NCBI RefSeq assembly: GCF_000471625.1
Contig: NZ_AUSW01000034.1
Span: forward strand, 62,001 to 126,000
DNA: 64,000 nt
Reading direction: 5' to 3'
Source: Psychrobacter aquaticus CMS 56
GTDB taxonomy: Bacteria; Pseudomonadota; Gammaproteobacteria; Pseudomonadales; Moraxellaceae
Shown: one piece after another, positions 22,688 to 31,113 of the stretch
Numbering within the stretch: position 1 is the stretch's first letter
Layout: each line of letters begins with the position of its first letter
Notes under the pieces: model-generated
What the model was told of the DNA's origin: nothing
The model's database searches: none
Seen by the model: the letters and a program-made list of their open reading frames with translations, nothing else
Made by a program: the position numbers and the translations under genes

Positions 22688-23404
22688 AACAACTCCATAA
22701 CTATCGTTTAAAAACCATAATAAATGGTGCTTTAGGAAGTTTGATCGTTCTGTTTGACCGACTATGACTACCATTATCTGAAATAGTGGTCATGAATGGA
22801 TACTCACAGCAATAATCAAAACGCCAAACAGCGCCATCACAAAACGGGAAAATCCAGCACAGGCTGGAAATCGTTAGATAAATCGTTCGAGTGTTAAACG
22901 GGCTACGTTAACAATACAAAGGCAACAACAAACAGTTAAGCGGCATTAGTGCCTTCTTCTTGTCAGTAGTGAAAGGAGTGAGATGGTCAGATATGTCTAC
23001 CGCTTGATCAAAACAATGCTAATTAAAAAATCATTTTGACTGAGCCTAAATCTGTCATCTTATATAACGCAAATTCACTGTAAGAAAAACCTCTACGGCG
23101 TTGATTGAGGTGATGCGCTTAACTTGGGCATGTTAGCATGAAAAAAATTTTCAAACTAACGATATTTACCATTTTCACAAATTAATATCATTCTAAAAAA
23201 CAACCAGTTATAAGCACTTTATCAACTGTGACGCTATGGTTATATTTTTCTATTTACTACAGCAGATTAATTATTTTTAAATCAAATACTTGAGAAAATC
23301 AGAAGTCATTGAGTCACGCTCTATACCCAAAAAACCCCCTTTATCAGTTCAGAATAAAAGGGGTTAAAAGTAGCAATAACTGCCTAAACAATGACGTTAA
23401 AAGC
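22688..23404. other. intergenic region upstream of putA
   Basis: About 720 bases between putA and the purine permease, both on the minus strand. It holds the permease terminator at its right end (23329-23365) and must hold the putA promoter. A plus-strand 18-codon frame at 22983 with AAAGGAGTGAG before its ATG was noticed but is not supported otherwise. No regulator gene lies beside putA. Confidence 0.5.
23329..23365 (-). terminator. Rho-independent terminator of the purine permease gene
   Basis: On the minus strand AACCCCTTTTAT pairs with ATAAAGGGGGTTTTTT across a loop of about nine bases, ending in a T-run. It lies about 40 bases past the stop codon. Confidence 0.85.
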
Positions 23405-24700
23405 TTACAAAAGCACCAGCTTGGCCAATAAAATAATCGTCAACACCCATACTGGAATGGTAATCTCTGAGAATTTACCAGTCATCAGTTTTACCGCAGT
23501 AAAAGTAATAAAACCAAGCGCAATACCGTCAGCAATAGAATAAGTAAGCGGCGTTAGTAATAGCACCACAGCCACTGGCGCAGCCTCGGTTAAATCTTCC
23601 CAATTGATGTCTTTTAAGGTAAATAGCATTAGTACAGATACATAAAAAATCGCCCCTGCCGTGGCGTAAGCCGGAATCATACCAGCCAACGGTGCGAAGA
23701 AAATACTCAATAAGAACAATATGCCGACCGTCACAGCCATCAGACCCGTGCGGCCACCAGAGGCAACACCAGAAGCACTTTCGATATAGCTGGTCGTCGA
23801 TGATGTACCCAGCATAGCGCCCGTAACCGTGGCCGTTGAGTCAGCCAGTAATGCCTTGTCCATATTGGGAATATTGCCATTTTTATCGATTAGACCTGCT
23901 TTACTAGCAATGCCTACTAGGCTACCCGTCGTATCAAACAAGTCAACGAATAAAAAGGCAAAGATAACGCTGATCATCCCAACGTCGAATGCACCCGCAA
24001 TATCAAGCTGCATTAGCGTTGGTGCGATAGATGGCGGCGCGGACATGATGCCAGCAAATTGGGTATGACCTGTAAACAAGCTAATCAAAGTAATGATTAA
24101 AATACCAATCGTGACAGCACCTGGCACTTTTTTATAAACCAAACCAATGATAATAAAGAAACCCAAAGCGGCCATCATAGGCGCAAATGAGCTCATATCA
24201 CCAAGCATCACCAATGTTGCGTCACGACCAATAATAATGCCAGAGCTTTGCAACGCAATAAATGCTAAGAACGCTCCAATACCTGCCACAATACCCTGCT
24301 TAAGGCTTGTTGGAATAGCATCGATAATCCACTCACGAATCTTAAATAAGCTTAAAATGATAAACAAACAACCTGATAGGAAAACCGCTCCTAGTGCCGT
24401 TTGCCATGCATAACCCATGCCTAGTACAACGCCATAAGTAAAAAAAGCATTCAAACCCATGCCAGGTGCCAACGCCACAGGCAGTCTGGCATAAATACCC
24501 ATGATAAAGCAGCCTATTGCGGCAGCTAAACAGGTGGCAACAAACACTGCCCCTTTATCCATACCAGCTTCAGCCAATACGTTTGGGTTTACAAAGATTA
24601 TATAAACCATGGTCAAAAAGGTGGTAATACCAGCAAGAATTTCCGTTTTGATCGTGGTGTTTTCACCATTAATCCCAAAATAGCGTTCAATTGCATTCAT
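23405..24700 (-). CDS. AzgA-type NCS2 purine permease (guanine/hypoxanthine)
   Basis: Membrane protein of 431 residues with 12-14 hydrophobic segments. The N-terminus (RYFGINGENTTIKTEILAG), the VYIIFVNPNVLAEAGMD loop and APGMGLNAFFTYGVV (about residues 77-91) are typical of the AzgA branch of NCS2 transporters, which import guanine, hypoxanthine or adenine by proton symport, rather than the uracil/xanthine branch. The LFDTTGSLVG motif in the middle is also an AzgA mark. It is a single gene with its own terminator. No purine riboswitch was recognised upstream. Confidence 0.93.
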   Translation of the reverse strand: MNAIERYFGINGENTTIKTEILAGITTFLTMVYIIFVNPNVLAEAGMDKGAVFVATCLAAAIGCFIMGIYARLPVALAPGMGLNAFFTYGVVLGMGYAWQTALGAVFLSGCLFIILSLFKIREWIIDAIPTSLKQGIVAGIGAFLAFIALQSSGIIIGRDATLVMLGDMSSFAPMMAALGFFIIIGLVYKKVPGAVTIGILIITLISLFTGHTQFAGIMSAPPSIAPTLMQLDIAGAFDVGMISVIFAFLFVDLFDTTGSLVGIASKAGLIDKNGNIPNMDKALLADSTATVTGAMLGTSSTTSYIESASGVASGGRTGLMAVTVGILFLLSIFFAPLAGMIPAYATAGAIFYVSVLMLFTLKDINWEDLTEAAPVAVVLLLTPLTYSIADGIALGFITFTAVKLMTGKFSEITIPVWVLTIILLAKLVLL

Positions 24701-25187
24701 AAGTATCGCGCCCAGCTTGCTAGTGAAAGAACAAATTTATTGCTGCCAAAAATAAAGATGACGCCAGCAAAAAATTGCGACGTCATTATCAAACGGCAGG
24801 GGTGACAAAGTGCAACATTCTAGAGAAATTACGGTATAAATTCAATCATTACCAGTGCCGCATGGGTATAAATGTACTATTCATACTGGCTCAATCAATA
24901 TTGGCCTAACGATATCTCAGCGATAGTCGATTCATTGTCACAAAACAGTGATAGTGACTGAATGGTTCTCTTAGTAAACAACTCAGTCAGCGACATACCA
25001 TTAATAACATGAATCGCAAAGATCCTATTTGATATTTAACACTTTAATAAATGATATTTTCTGCATTTAACAGTACACTAAGCGGCTAATATAGATGTGC
25101 TAATTGATGACACGCCCTAGCACAACTCTTATCTGGTTTTTGTGTCGCGCCATACCAGTGATTATCCATTATCCATGAGTCTCATAC
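24701..25187. other. intergenic region between the purine permease and tolQ (divergent)
   Basis: About 490 bases separating divergent genes. Presumably it contains both promoters, but no clear -35/-10 pair, riboswitch fold or small gene was identified. ybgC, which often precedes tolQ, is absent. Confidence 0.5.
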
Positions 25188-25910
25188 ATGCCTGAATCCT
25201 TAAATATTATCGACCTTATTACCCAAGCCAGCCTCTTAGTTCAGATTGTGATGGCATTATTGTTATTGGCTTCCCTGCTGAGCTGGGTGATTATTTTTCG
25301 TATGAGTGCGCGGCTCGGTACGGCCAAAAACTTCGATCAACAGTTTGAGACGTGGTTTTGGTCGGGTGAAGATTTGGCCAAACTGTATCAAGGTGTACAA
25401 GGCTCGCCTGAACGCCAAGGACTTGAGCAAATTTTTTATGTTGGGTTTTCTGAATATTTGAGAATGCATAAAAAACGCCAACCCAAAGATGACATCATCG
25501 ATGGTGTGGAGCGTAAGCTGCGAGTCGGTCTAGGACGTCAGCAGCAATTATTGGAATCAGGACTGACAACACTAGCAAGTATCGGCTCAGTTGCGCCTTA
25601 TATCGGTTTGTTTGGCACCGTGTGGGGCATCATGAATGCTTTTTTGGGACTGTCTCAAACGGAGCAAGCAACGCTGGCCTCTGTCGCTCCGGGTATCGCT
25701 GAAGCCCTAATCGCGACCGCTATGGGTTTGTTTGCCGCTATTCCTGCGGTACTCGCCTATAATCATTTTACAGCCAAGTCGAGTCGCTTATATGATTCAC
25801 GTGCATTGTTTTGCGATGAGATGACAGGCATGCTCCAGCGTGAGACCAGTGCAGAAAACATTATTAACAGAGAAACTCAAGTCAATGCTAATCAGGTTAA
25901 AGGGCTATGA
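25188..25910 (+). CDS. tolQ: Tol-Pal inner-membrane motor protein TolQ
   Basis: TolQ/ExbB/MotA-family subunit of the proton-driven TolQRA motor that drives outer-membrane constriction at division. It has 240 residues and three membrane helices: one at about residues 13-36, then a large cytoplasmic loop, then a pair at about 135-160 and 170-195 (SVAPYIGLFGTVWGIMNAF; APGIAEALIATAMGLFAAI). The GTVWGIM and PGIAEALIATA motifs carry the conserved Thr and Ala/Glu segment lining the proton path. Its stop overlaps the tolR start by four bases (ATGA), so the two are co-translated. Confidence 0.96.
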   Translation: MPESLNIIDLITQASLLVQIVMALLLLASLLSWVIIFRMSARLGTAKNFDQQFETWFWSGEDLAKLYQGVQGSPERQGLEQIFYVGFSEYLRMHKKRQPKDDIIDGVERKLRVGLGRQQQLLESGLTTLASIGSVAPYIGLFGTVWGIMNAFLGLSQTEQATLASVAPGIAEALIATAMGLFAAIPAVLAYNHFTAKSSRLYDSRALFCDEMTGMLQRETSAENIINRETQVNANQVKGL

Positions 25911-26365
25911 AACAAAGTCCCTATCGCCGTGAAAAAAAGGCACTGAATGCGGAGATGAACGTCGTTCCTTATATCGACGTCATGTTGGTATTACTCGTGA
26001 TATTTATGGTCACCGCACCGATGCTGATTACGGGCGTCGATGTTGATTTGCCAAAAGAGCAGACCAATACCATGAGCCAAAGCCAGCTGCCCGTCATCGT
26101 ATCATTAACCGATAGCGGTGATATTTTTATCAGTTATGAAGATAATGTCGACTTGCCAATTAGTGAGCCAGAATTGATTGATACCTTAACCACGCTACAA
26201 AACCAAAGTAGCGATGCGGGTGCGCAGCCTTTACAAGTCATGATTAATGCTGACCAAAACAATCAGTATGGTGCCATCATGACACTTATGGCAACCTTGC
26301 AACAAGCAGGTATTCAAAAGGTCGGCCTATTGACAGGTGCCCCTTTGCCCACACCATCGTTGTAA
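25907..26365 (+). CDS. tolR: Tol-Pal motor protein TolR
   Basis: TolR/ExbD-family partner of TolQ, 152 residues. One membrane helix near the N-terminus (about residues 21-42) carries the proton-binding Asp in NVVPYIDVMLVLLVIFMVT, followed by a periplasmic domain. The start overlaps the tolQ stop by four bases. A gap of 220 bases holding a palindromic repeat copy separates it from tolA, so tolA is less tightly coupled than usual. Confidence 0.96.
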   Translation: MKQSPYRREKKALNAEMNVVPYIDVMLVLLVIFMVTAPMLITGVDVDLPKEQTNTMSQSQLPVIVSLTDSGDIFISYEDNVDLPISEPELIDTLTTLQNQSSDAGAQPLQVMINADQNNQYGAIMTLMATLQQAGIQKVGLLTGAPLPTPSL

Positions 26366-26424
26366 TTAACTCTGTTCCTATAATCAGTTCAGGATAAAAG
26401 AGCGTCAACAGAAATAGCGCTCTG

Positions 26425-26490
26425 CTGGTATAGATTTTCATCGCTTGCTGTGCGCTTCGCACGCCAAAAGCATCGAAAAATCCATCCCAG
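26425..26490. repeat. palindromic intergenic repeat, copy 3 (divergent)
   Basis: Inverted repeat with ends CTGGTATAGATTTTC and GAAAAATCCATCCCAG. The core TTGCTGTGCG corresponds, inverted, to the CACAGCAA core of the other copies, so the element lies in the opposite orientation to copies 1, 2 and 4 and is the most diverged. It lies between tolR and tolA. Confidence 0.6.
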
Positions 26491-26585
26491 CCGTACTGTT
26501 TTCTTTTTAAAGTAAATTTACTATAGTTCTGCTTGTTATAATAGAGTAGAAAATCTGATGAACGTCGTCATTGAGTATCCTTATC

Positions 26586-27587
26586 ATGCATAATGCTCCT
26601 ACCGTCTATGTGCCAACCCAACCTGAAGGTAATGGGCTAACGTTGCCGACGTTACTCAGCTTGCTGGCACACGGCCTTGTGGTTGGGTTACTCGTTTATA
26701 ACTACTATAATAGCGAAACAGAGCCTGTTGGCACTATCGAAACGGTCATGGTCTCACCTGAACAACTTGCTGAAATGCAAGGACAAATCTTGGCCAATCG
26801 TGCAGCGGCTGCCAGTGCCATGCAAGCTGAAAGTAGTGCCAGTAGCTCAACAAGCACGATGCAAGCAGAAACCTTTGATGGTAGCGTTAGTAGCCAAAAC
26901 TCCAGCCAAACAAACTCTCAGCGCGTGCCTGTTTTTACACGTTCTGACGAACCTGCCAGTCGCCCTATGCTCATGAGTGAAGAACAGCATCAGCGCTTGC
27001 TTGAGCAAAATCAAGAATATGAGCAGCGGATGGCTGAATGGGCAGCACAGCTAGATGAATCCGTAACAGAAGAGCATAATCAAATTGAACAGGACAAAAG
27101 AGAGCAGCGCATAGAAGACCAGCAAAGGCTTGGAGATTTCCGTAGCAAACAAAATAACCCTCCTAAGATTACACGTCCTACCGCGAATGATCGTAATATA
27201 GAAATCAATACTGGTAGCTCGGGTAAGAACTTTAGCCTATCAGATGGCCAGTCTAGTATTTCTGGCGACACAGCCACGACTAGCCTCTCTAAAGGCAGCA
27301 GCCGATCTGCTGCAGGTGGCAATCGCGGTGCCAGCAATAGTGAAATCATTGGCTTAATTAAACGCAACTACAATCCGCCTACCGCAGCGAAAGGCTCGAC
27401 TCAAAGCGCCACTTTAACCATTACTGTCAATGCCAGCGGCAATATTGTCAATGTCTCTGCCTCAGGGCCTGATAGTGCCGTCAACGAAGCAGCCAAAAAA
27501 GCCGTGTTAGATACTGGCAGACTACCAATCGATGCTGACGACCCAAAATACCCCACTTTTACCGTACAGTTTAGAGGCAGCAATTAA
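26586..27587 (+). CDS. tolA: Tol-Pal envelope-spanning protein TolA
   Basis: TolA links the TolQR motor to TolB/Pal across the periplasm. From the ATG at 26586 it has 333 residues: a short cytoplasmic start, one membrane helix (about 18-38) with the HGL motif seen in TonB/TolA proteins, then a polar Gln/Glu/Ser-rich middle part (about 45-230) with a helical stretch EEQHQRLLEQNQEYEQRMAE, and a C-terminal TonB-like domain (about 250-333; IIGLIKRNYNPP, then TLTITVNASGNIVNVSASG). The middle domain is shorter and more Ser/Gln-rich than the Ala/Lys helix of E. coli TolA. A TTG 15 bases upstream is in frame but less likely. Confidence 0.9.
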   Translation: MHNAPTVYVPTQPEGNGLTLPTLLSLLAHGLVVGLLVYNYYNSETEPVGTIETVMVSPEQLAEMQGQILANRAAAASAMQAESSASSSTSTMQAETFDGSVSSQNSSQTNSQRVPVFTRSDEPASRPMLMSEEQHQRLLEQNQEYEQRMAEWAAQLDESVTEEHNQIEQDKREQRIEDQQRLGDFRSKQNNPPKITRPTANDRNIEINTGSSGKNFSLSDGQSSISGDTATTSLSKGSSRSAAGGNRGASNSEIIGLIKRNYNPPTAAKGSTQSATLTITVNASGNIVNVSASGPDSAVNEAAKKAVLDTGRLPIDADDPKYPTFTVQFRGSN

Positions 27588-27667
27588 TCAGTTGCTCACG
27601 CCTTATATTATTGATAATGTTATATTAAACGGCTTATATCACACCATTTTAGGAGCTCAATCAACTC

Positions 27668-28960
27668 ATGCATACCCACAAGAAACTATTCCTCTCTTTG
27701 CTTGGTAGTGCCACAGCTCTCCTTGCCTCTCCTAGCTTACTTGCAGCACCTGTTGTCTTAGAACTGGATTATGAAATTCCTGTCCAAAAGAACCAAGTCG
27801 CTTTTGTACCATTCGCTGGTGATTCTGTTTTATCGCCTATAATCTTAAACAATTTAAGCAAAACAGAGCTGACCGTCACCAGCCAAAACCTACCACAGCA
27901 ACCACGTAGTAGCAGTGAGTTGGCAGGCACTCTCCCCGTTTGGCAAAGTATGGGGATTCCTTATCTGGTCGTTGGTAGTACGCGCAGTAATCGCGGCAAA
28001 ATAGTGACCGACTATGAAGTGATTGATGTCAAATCTGGTCGAGTTATCGAAGGTAAGCAAAGCTTGACGGCTGACAATAACAAAGAAAGCATGCGTTACG
28101 CAGGTCATGTCATCTCCGACAAAGTATATGAGCTGATTACAGGTATTCCAGGTGATTTTTCGGGACGTATTGCCTATATAGAAGAAACTGGCGTTGGGAA
28201 AGAAAAAGTATCTCGCTTAAAAGTCATGGATGCTGATGGCGAAAACGCCAAAACCATTACTGAAGTTGCAGGCTCGATATTCTCGCCAACATGGTCACCA
28301 GACGGTAACCGTATTGCCTATTCGGTACAACGCGATAAATCATATCCTGTAATTTATGTACAAAATGTTGGCGGTGGCGGTGCCACATCTTTGACGCCTT
28401 TTGCCGGAAATAACTTGAGCCCTTCATTCTCACCTGATGGCAGCAAAATCCTATTTTCCAGCAGCTTTGAGGGCAGTGCTGATATTTATGAGATGAGCGC
28501 CAGCGGTGGCCAACCTAGAAAAATCACCAGCTGGCCAAGTAGTGAAGTACAGCCAAGCTACGCCCCTGACGGTAAATCCTTTGTGTTCGTCAGTGATCGA
28601 GCAGGATTCAATAAACCGCAAATTTATCGTTACGAGTTTGGCTCAGGACGTACGACCAAGGTATCTAATAGCGGTTATGCCACCAGCCCGCAGTTTAATA
28701 GCGATGGCTCACAAATTGCTTTTTTAAGTGGTCGCTCAGCCGCCATCATGAATAGCAGCGGTGCGGTAACTGCCAATTTAGGCAATACCGGTATTGATGA
28801 AGCACCAAGTTTTTCTCCAAATGGTAAGCGTGTGGTATACGCATCGAAGCAAGGTGGTAAAGGCGTTCTGACCATCAAATCGCTTAATGGTGGCGAATCG
28901 TTCGGTAAATCTGGGCAAGGTGTTATCCGTTCTCCAGTATGGTCTTCGGGTTCTCAATAG
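27668..28960 (+). CDS. tolB: Tol-Pal periplasmic beta-propeller protein TolB
   Basis: Periplasmic protein that bridges TolA and Pal. 430 residues, as in other TolBs. A Sec signal peptide ends near residue 26 (LLASPSLLAAPVV). The N-terminal mixed domain (about 27-160) precedes a six-bladed propeller with repeating WSPDGNRIAY, FSPDGSKILF, YAPDGKSFVF and FSPNGKRVVY blades. It follows tolA by 80 bases. A terminator-like hairpin follows at 29010, so tolB ends its unit; pal is not next. Confidence 0.97.
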   Translation: MHTHKKLFLSLLGSATALLASPSLLAAPVVLELDYEIPVQKNQVAFVPFAGDSVLSPIILNNLSKTELTVTSQNLPQQPRSSSELAGTLPVWQSMGIPYLVVGSTRSNRGKIVTDYEVIDVKSGRVIEGKQSLTADNNKESMRYAGHVISDKVYELITGIPGDFSGRIAYIEETGVGKEKVSRLKVMDADGENAKTITEVAGSIFSPTWSPDGNRIAYSVQRDKSYPVIYVQNVGGGGATSLTPFAGNNLSPSFSPDGSKILFSSSFEGSADIYEMSASGGQPRKITSWPSSEVQPSYAPDGKSFVFVSDRAGFNKPQIYRYEFGSGRTTKVSNSGYATSPQFNSDGSQIAFLSGRSAAIMNSSGAVTANLGNTGIDEAPSFSPNGKRVVYASKQGGKGVLTIKSLNGGESFGKSGQGVIRSPVWSSGSQ

Positions 28961-29009
28961 ACGCTTTATCTTATAAGATTTATAAATGAATAAAACGTCA
29001 GACTGTAAG

Positions 29010-29039
29010 AAGCGTTTGATAAATAGTCAGGCGCTTTTT
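29010..29039 (+). terminator. Rho-independent terminator of the tol cluster
   Basis: Stem AAGCGTTTGA / TCAGGCGCTT (two G-T pairs), 7-base loop, then TTTATTAA. It starts 50 bases after the tolB stop. Confidence 0.7.
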
Positions 29040-29202
29040 ATTAAGGTATGTTTGATATTCACAAATAGGCACTACTGATTGCGAAAACTGTTCCACACAA
29101 GGCGCAATTCAACGATAATGTTAATACCTTAGCGAGACTTGCAATACACCGTTTTTATGATGAACGCTGCTTTAATTTCGCCGACTGTCTCGAGATACCA
29201 CT

Positions 29203-29343
29203 ATGAAGTCATTAACCTTCGTCTATTTACTGACAACAGCACTGTTATCTACAGGTTGTCAATCGTTTCAATTTGTTGAAAGTCCCATTCCTGTTACAGC
29301 CCATCCCGCGCCAATGGTTATCAATCAAAATACCACTCCATAA
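29203..29343 (+). CDS. 46-residue lipoprotein
   Basis: Short gene. ATG at 29203; the product begins MKSLTFVYLLTTALL, has the lipobox LSTGC (lipidated Cys19) and only 27 further residues rich in Pro, Val and Thr. A strong terminator begins about 9 bases past the stop, supporting a real transcript. There is no OmpA-type peptidoglycan-binding domain, so it is not Pal despite lying where pal follows tolB in many gammaproteobacteria. Function unknown. Confidence 0.65.
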   Translation: MKSLTFVYLLTTALLSTGCQSFQFVESPIPVTAHPAPMVINQNTTP

Positions 29344-29351
29344 GACAAACA

Positions 29352-29388
29352 AAAAAACAGACATCAATTTGATGTCTGTTTTTTGGCG
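29352..29388 (+). terminator. bidirectional terminator
   Basis: Perfect stem AAAAAACAGACATCA / TGATGTCTGTTTTTT with a 3-base loop, placed between the lipoprotein gene and the convergent flavodoxin-like gene; it can serve both. Confidence 0.85.
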
Positions 29389-29427
29389 TTCCATAAACAA
29401 TGTTTAGTGATTGAATATCCGCTTATT

Positions 29428-30045
29428 CTAGCTTCTTAACACAGTCGGTTGATGTTTGATGATGGTTTTAGCGAGATGATCCCCAAACCATATGGCCGTA
29501 TCGATATCACCAGATCCTGGCGTTTCTTCAGGTGGCCCATCAAGCGACTGCGTCATCAAACCCAAAAAACTGGATAGACGGTTCAAATCATGTTGCTCAT
29601 GACCCGTTGGCATCAAGGGTAATCCTATCCAGTTCATACCATGCTGCATCGCATATAGAGAAATCTGCTGTAGCACCGCCAGCTTATCACCGCTTAGACC
29701 ACCAGAGTTGGCAAAAGCAGCTGCCCACTTACCTTCCCATGTGCGCTGATACCAACGCTTAGAGGTCTCATCCATAAAGGTCTTAAATTCAGCAGTCACG
29801 CTACCCATGTATACGGCACTACCAAAAACCAACAAGTCGGCCTGATCCAAATATTCCCAATCAACATCGTGAACATCAACAGCTTTGGCCTGTGATTTTG
29901 GAAGTTGCTGATGAGCACCTTGGACGATGGCTTCGGCAACCCGCTTCGTATGACCATAATTGCTATGAAAAATAACGGCAATGGACACATTAGGCATGTT
30001 ATCAGTAAGTGTGGGTGTTAAAGACGATTTGGCAGATATATTCAT
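29428..30045 (-). CDS. flavodoxin-fold NAD(P)H:quinone oxidoreductase-like protein (WrbA-like)
   Basis: FMN-binding flavodoxin-fold protein of 205 residues. The phosphate-binding loop is in VIFHSNYGHTKRVAEAI (about residues 23-39), the aromatic/isoalloxazine loop in LLVFGSAVYMGSVTAEFKTFMDET, and a third FMN loop in WAAAFANSGGLSGDK. The pattern fits the WrbA/NADPH-dependent FMN reductase group; a role in quinone reduction under oxidative stress is inferred. An in-frame ATG at 29997 would remove a 16-residue polar extension and may be the true start. It stands alone. Confidence 0.82.
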   Translation of the reverse strand: MNISAKSSLTPTLTDNMPNVSIAVIFHSNYGHTKRVAEAIVQGAHQQLPKSQAKAVDVHDVDWEYLDQADLLVFGSAVYMGSVTAEFKTFMDETSKRWYQRTWEGKWAAAFANSGGLSGDKLAVLQQISLYAMQHGMNWIGLPLMPTGHEQHDLNRLSSFLGLMTQSLDGPPEETPGSGDIDTAIWFGDHLAKTIIKHQPTVLRS

Positions 30046-30140
30046 ACAAACTCTAATAATGGCTGTAAATGGTTGAATAACGGTAACAAGAATGAAGAAT
30101 GAATCATGTGTGATATTTCCCGCTGGTCGATAGCGAATTC

Positions 30141-31106
30141 TTATGTAGCAGCACCGCGCACGATAACCAGTGCCATGCGCCCTGTTGCTGGCTGCTGCAA
30201 ATGCGTCTGACGCCGATAAGAATAATAATGTTCATCAGCATAACTACAGCTTATGGGTAATGGATTGCCTAACATCACGCCAGCGGCGCTTAACTGGTCT
30301 ACGGCTAATTTCGGTAAGTTTAGCTTAATTTTATCCGAGGTTAATGTAGCACAACTTGATGGTTTATCAACTGTCTTATGTAAATGCTGAGCATTGTCAT
30401 CATGGTTTAGAGGTATATCAGAATCCACTACATACAAGCGATCAAAACTGTCGATACCGTCTGGTGTCAATGATTTATTGTCTATACAACCTTTGAGTAG
30501 TTGGTCGCGAACATGCATGCCAACTTCATAATTGTCTTGACTGATACAAACGCCTATCCAAGCTTTAACAGATCCAGATTGGGTAAAGCGCTGAACAGTC
30601 GATTGTATTACACCACACGCCAGCCCCTGCCAACCTGCATGAATCGCTGCTATCTGACCGCTTGCTGGTTGGTACAAGACAATGGGCACACAATCCGCTG
30701 TCATTATCGCAAGTCCAAGACCGTCTTGTTGACTGATCATCGCATCAGCAGCCATGGGTTTCATATTCAGCGCAGTGATATCAATATCATGAATCTGCTT
30801 ACCGTGAACTTGATTGACCCAATGCAAGCTTTTAATCCATAAAGGCGGTTTACTTTCTGATGACCAGTGTGCTAATTTTTCATTGATGGCAGCCAGCAGA
30901 CGCATGCGGTTGTCCAATACTTTTGCCGGCTCATCATTGACATGCAAGCCCAGATTTAGCGCCCCATAAATGGCCTGACTTTGGGGTTTTATACAGTCAT
31001 GCTTTGCGTCAGGCTCATTAATACTATCACTAATAAAAGCAGCCGTTTGAAAAATAGCCACATCATCAATTTGTGCGAGCAATGTCATAGGAAGCGTGTT
31101 AATCAT
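30141..31106 (-). CDS. pgeF: polyphenol oxidase / purine nucleoside phosphorylase family (YfiH, PgeF)
   Basis: DUF152 protein of 321 residues, longer than E. coli YfiH (243). The conserved core reads WVNQVHGKQIHDID, TADCVPIVLYQPASGQIAA and IHAGWQGLACGVI, with the His/Cys residues that bind zinc. YfiH of E. coli has been linked to editing of peptidoglycan amino acids, and other members to nucleoside cleavage. Extra length comes from polar insertions, for example around residues 215-245. It starts seven bases after the rluD stop, so the two form an operon, the usual arrangement next to bamD. Confidence 0.9.
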   Translation of the reverse strand: MINTLPMTLLAQIDDVAIFQTAAFISDSINEPDAKHDCIKPQSQAIYGALNLGLHVNDEPAKVLDNRMRLLAAINEKLAHWSSESKPPLWIKSLHWVNQVHGKQIHDIDITALNMKPMAADAMISQQDGLGLAIMTADCVPIVLYQPASGQIAAIHAGWQGLACGVIQSTVQRFTQSGSVKAWIGVCISQDNYEVGMHVRDQLLKGCIDNKSLTPDGIDSFDRLYVVDSDIPLNHDDNAQHLHKTVDKPSSCATLTSDKIKLNLPKLAVDQLSAAGVMLGNPLPISCSYADEHYYSYRRQTHLQQPATGRMALVIVRGAAT

Positions 31107-31113
31107 GGCTGAT

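Noticed and set aside
22983-23039. 18-codon plus-strand frame with AAAGGAGTGAG before its ATG, upstream of putA
   Set aside because: Strong ribosome binding site but very short, on the strand opposite to both neighbours, and with no terminator or attenuator structure that would make it a leader peptide.
24701-25187. Possible purine riboswitch upstream of the AzgA-type permease
   Set aside because: No recognisable three-way junction with conserved loop sequences on the minus strand.
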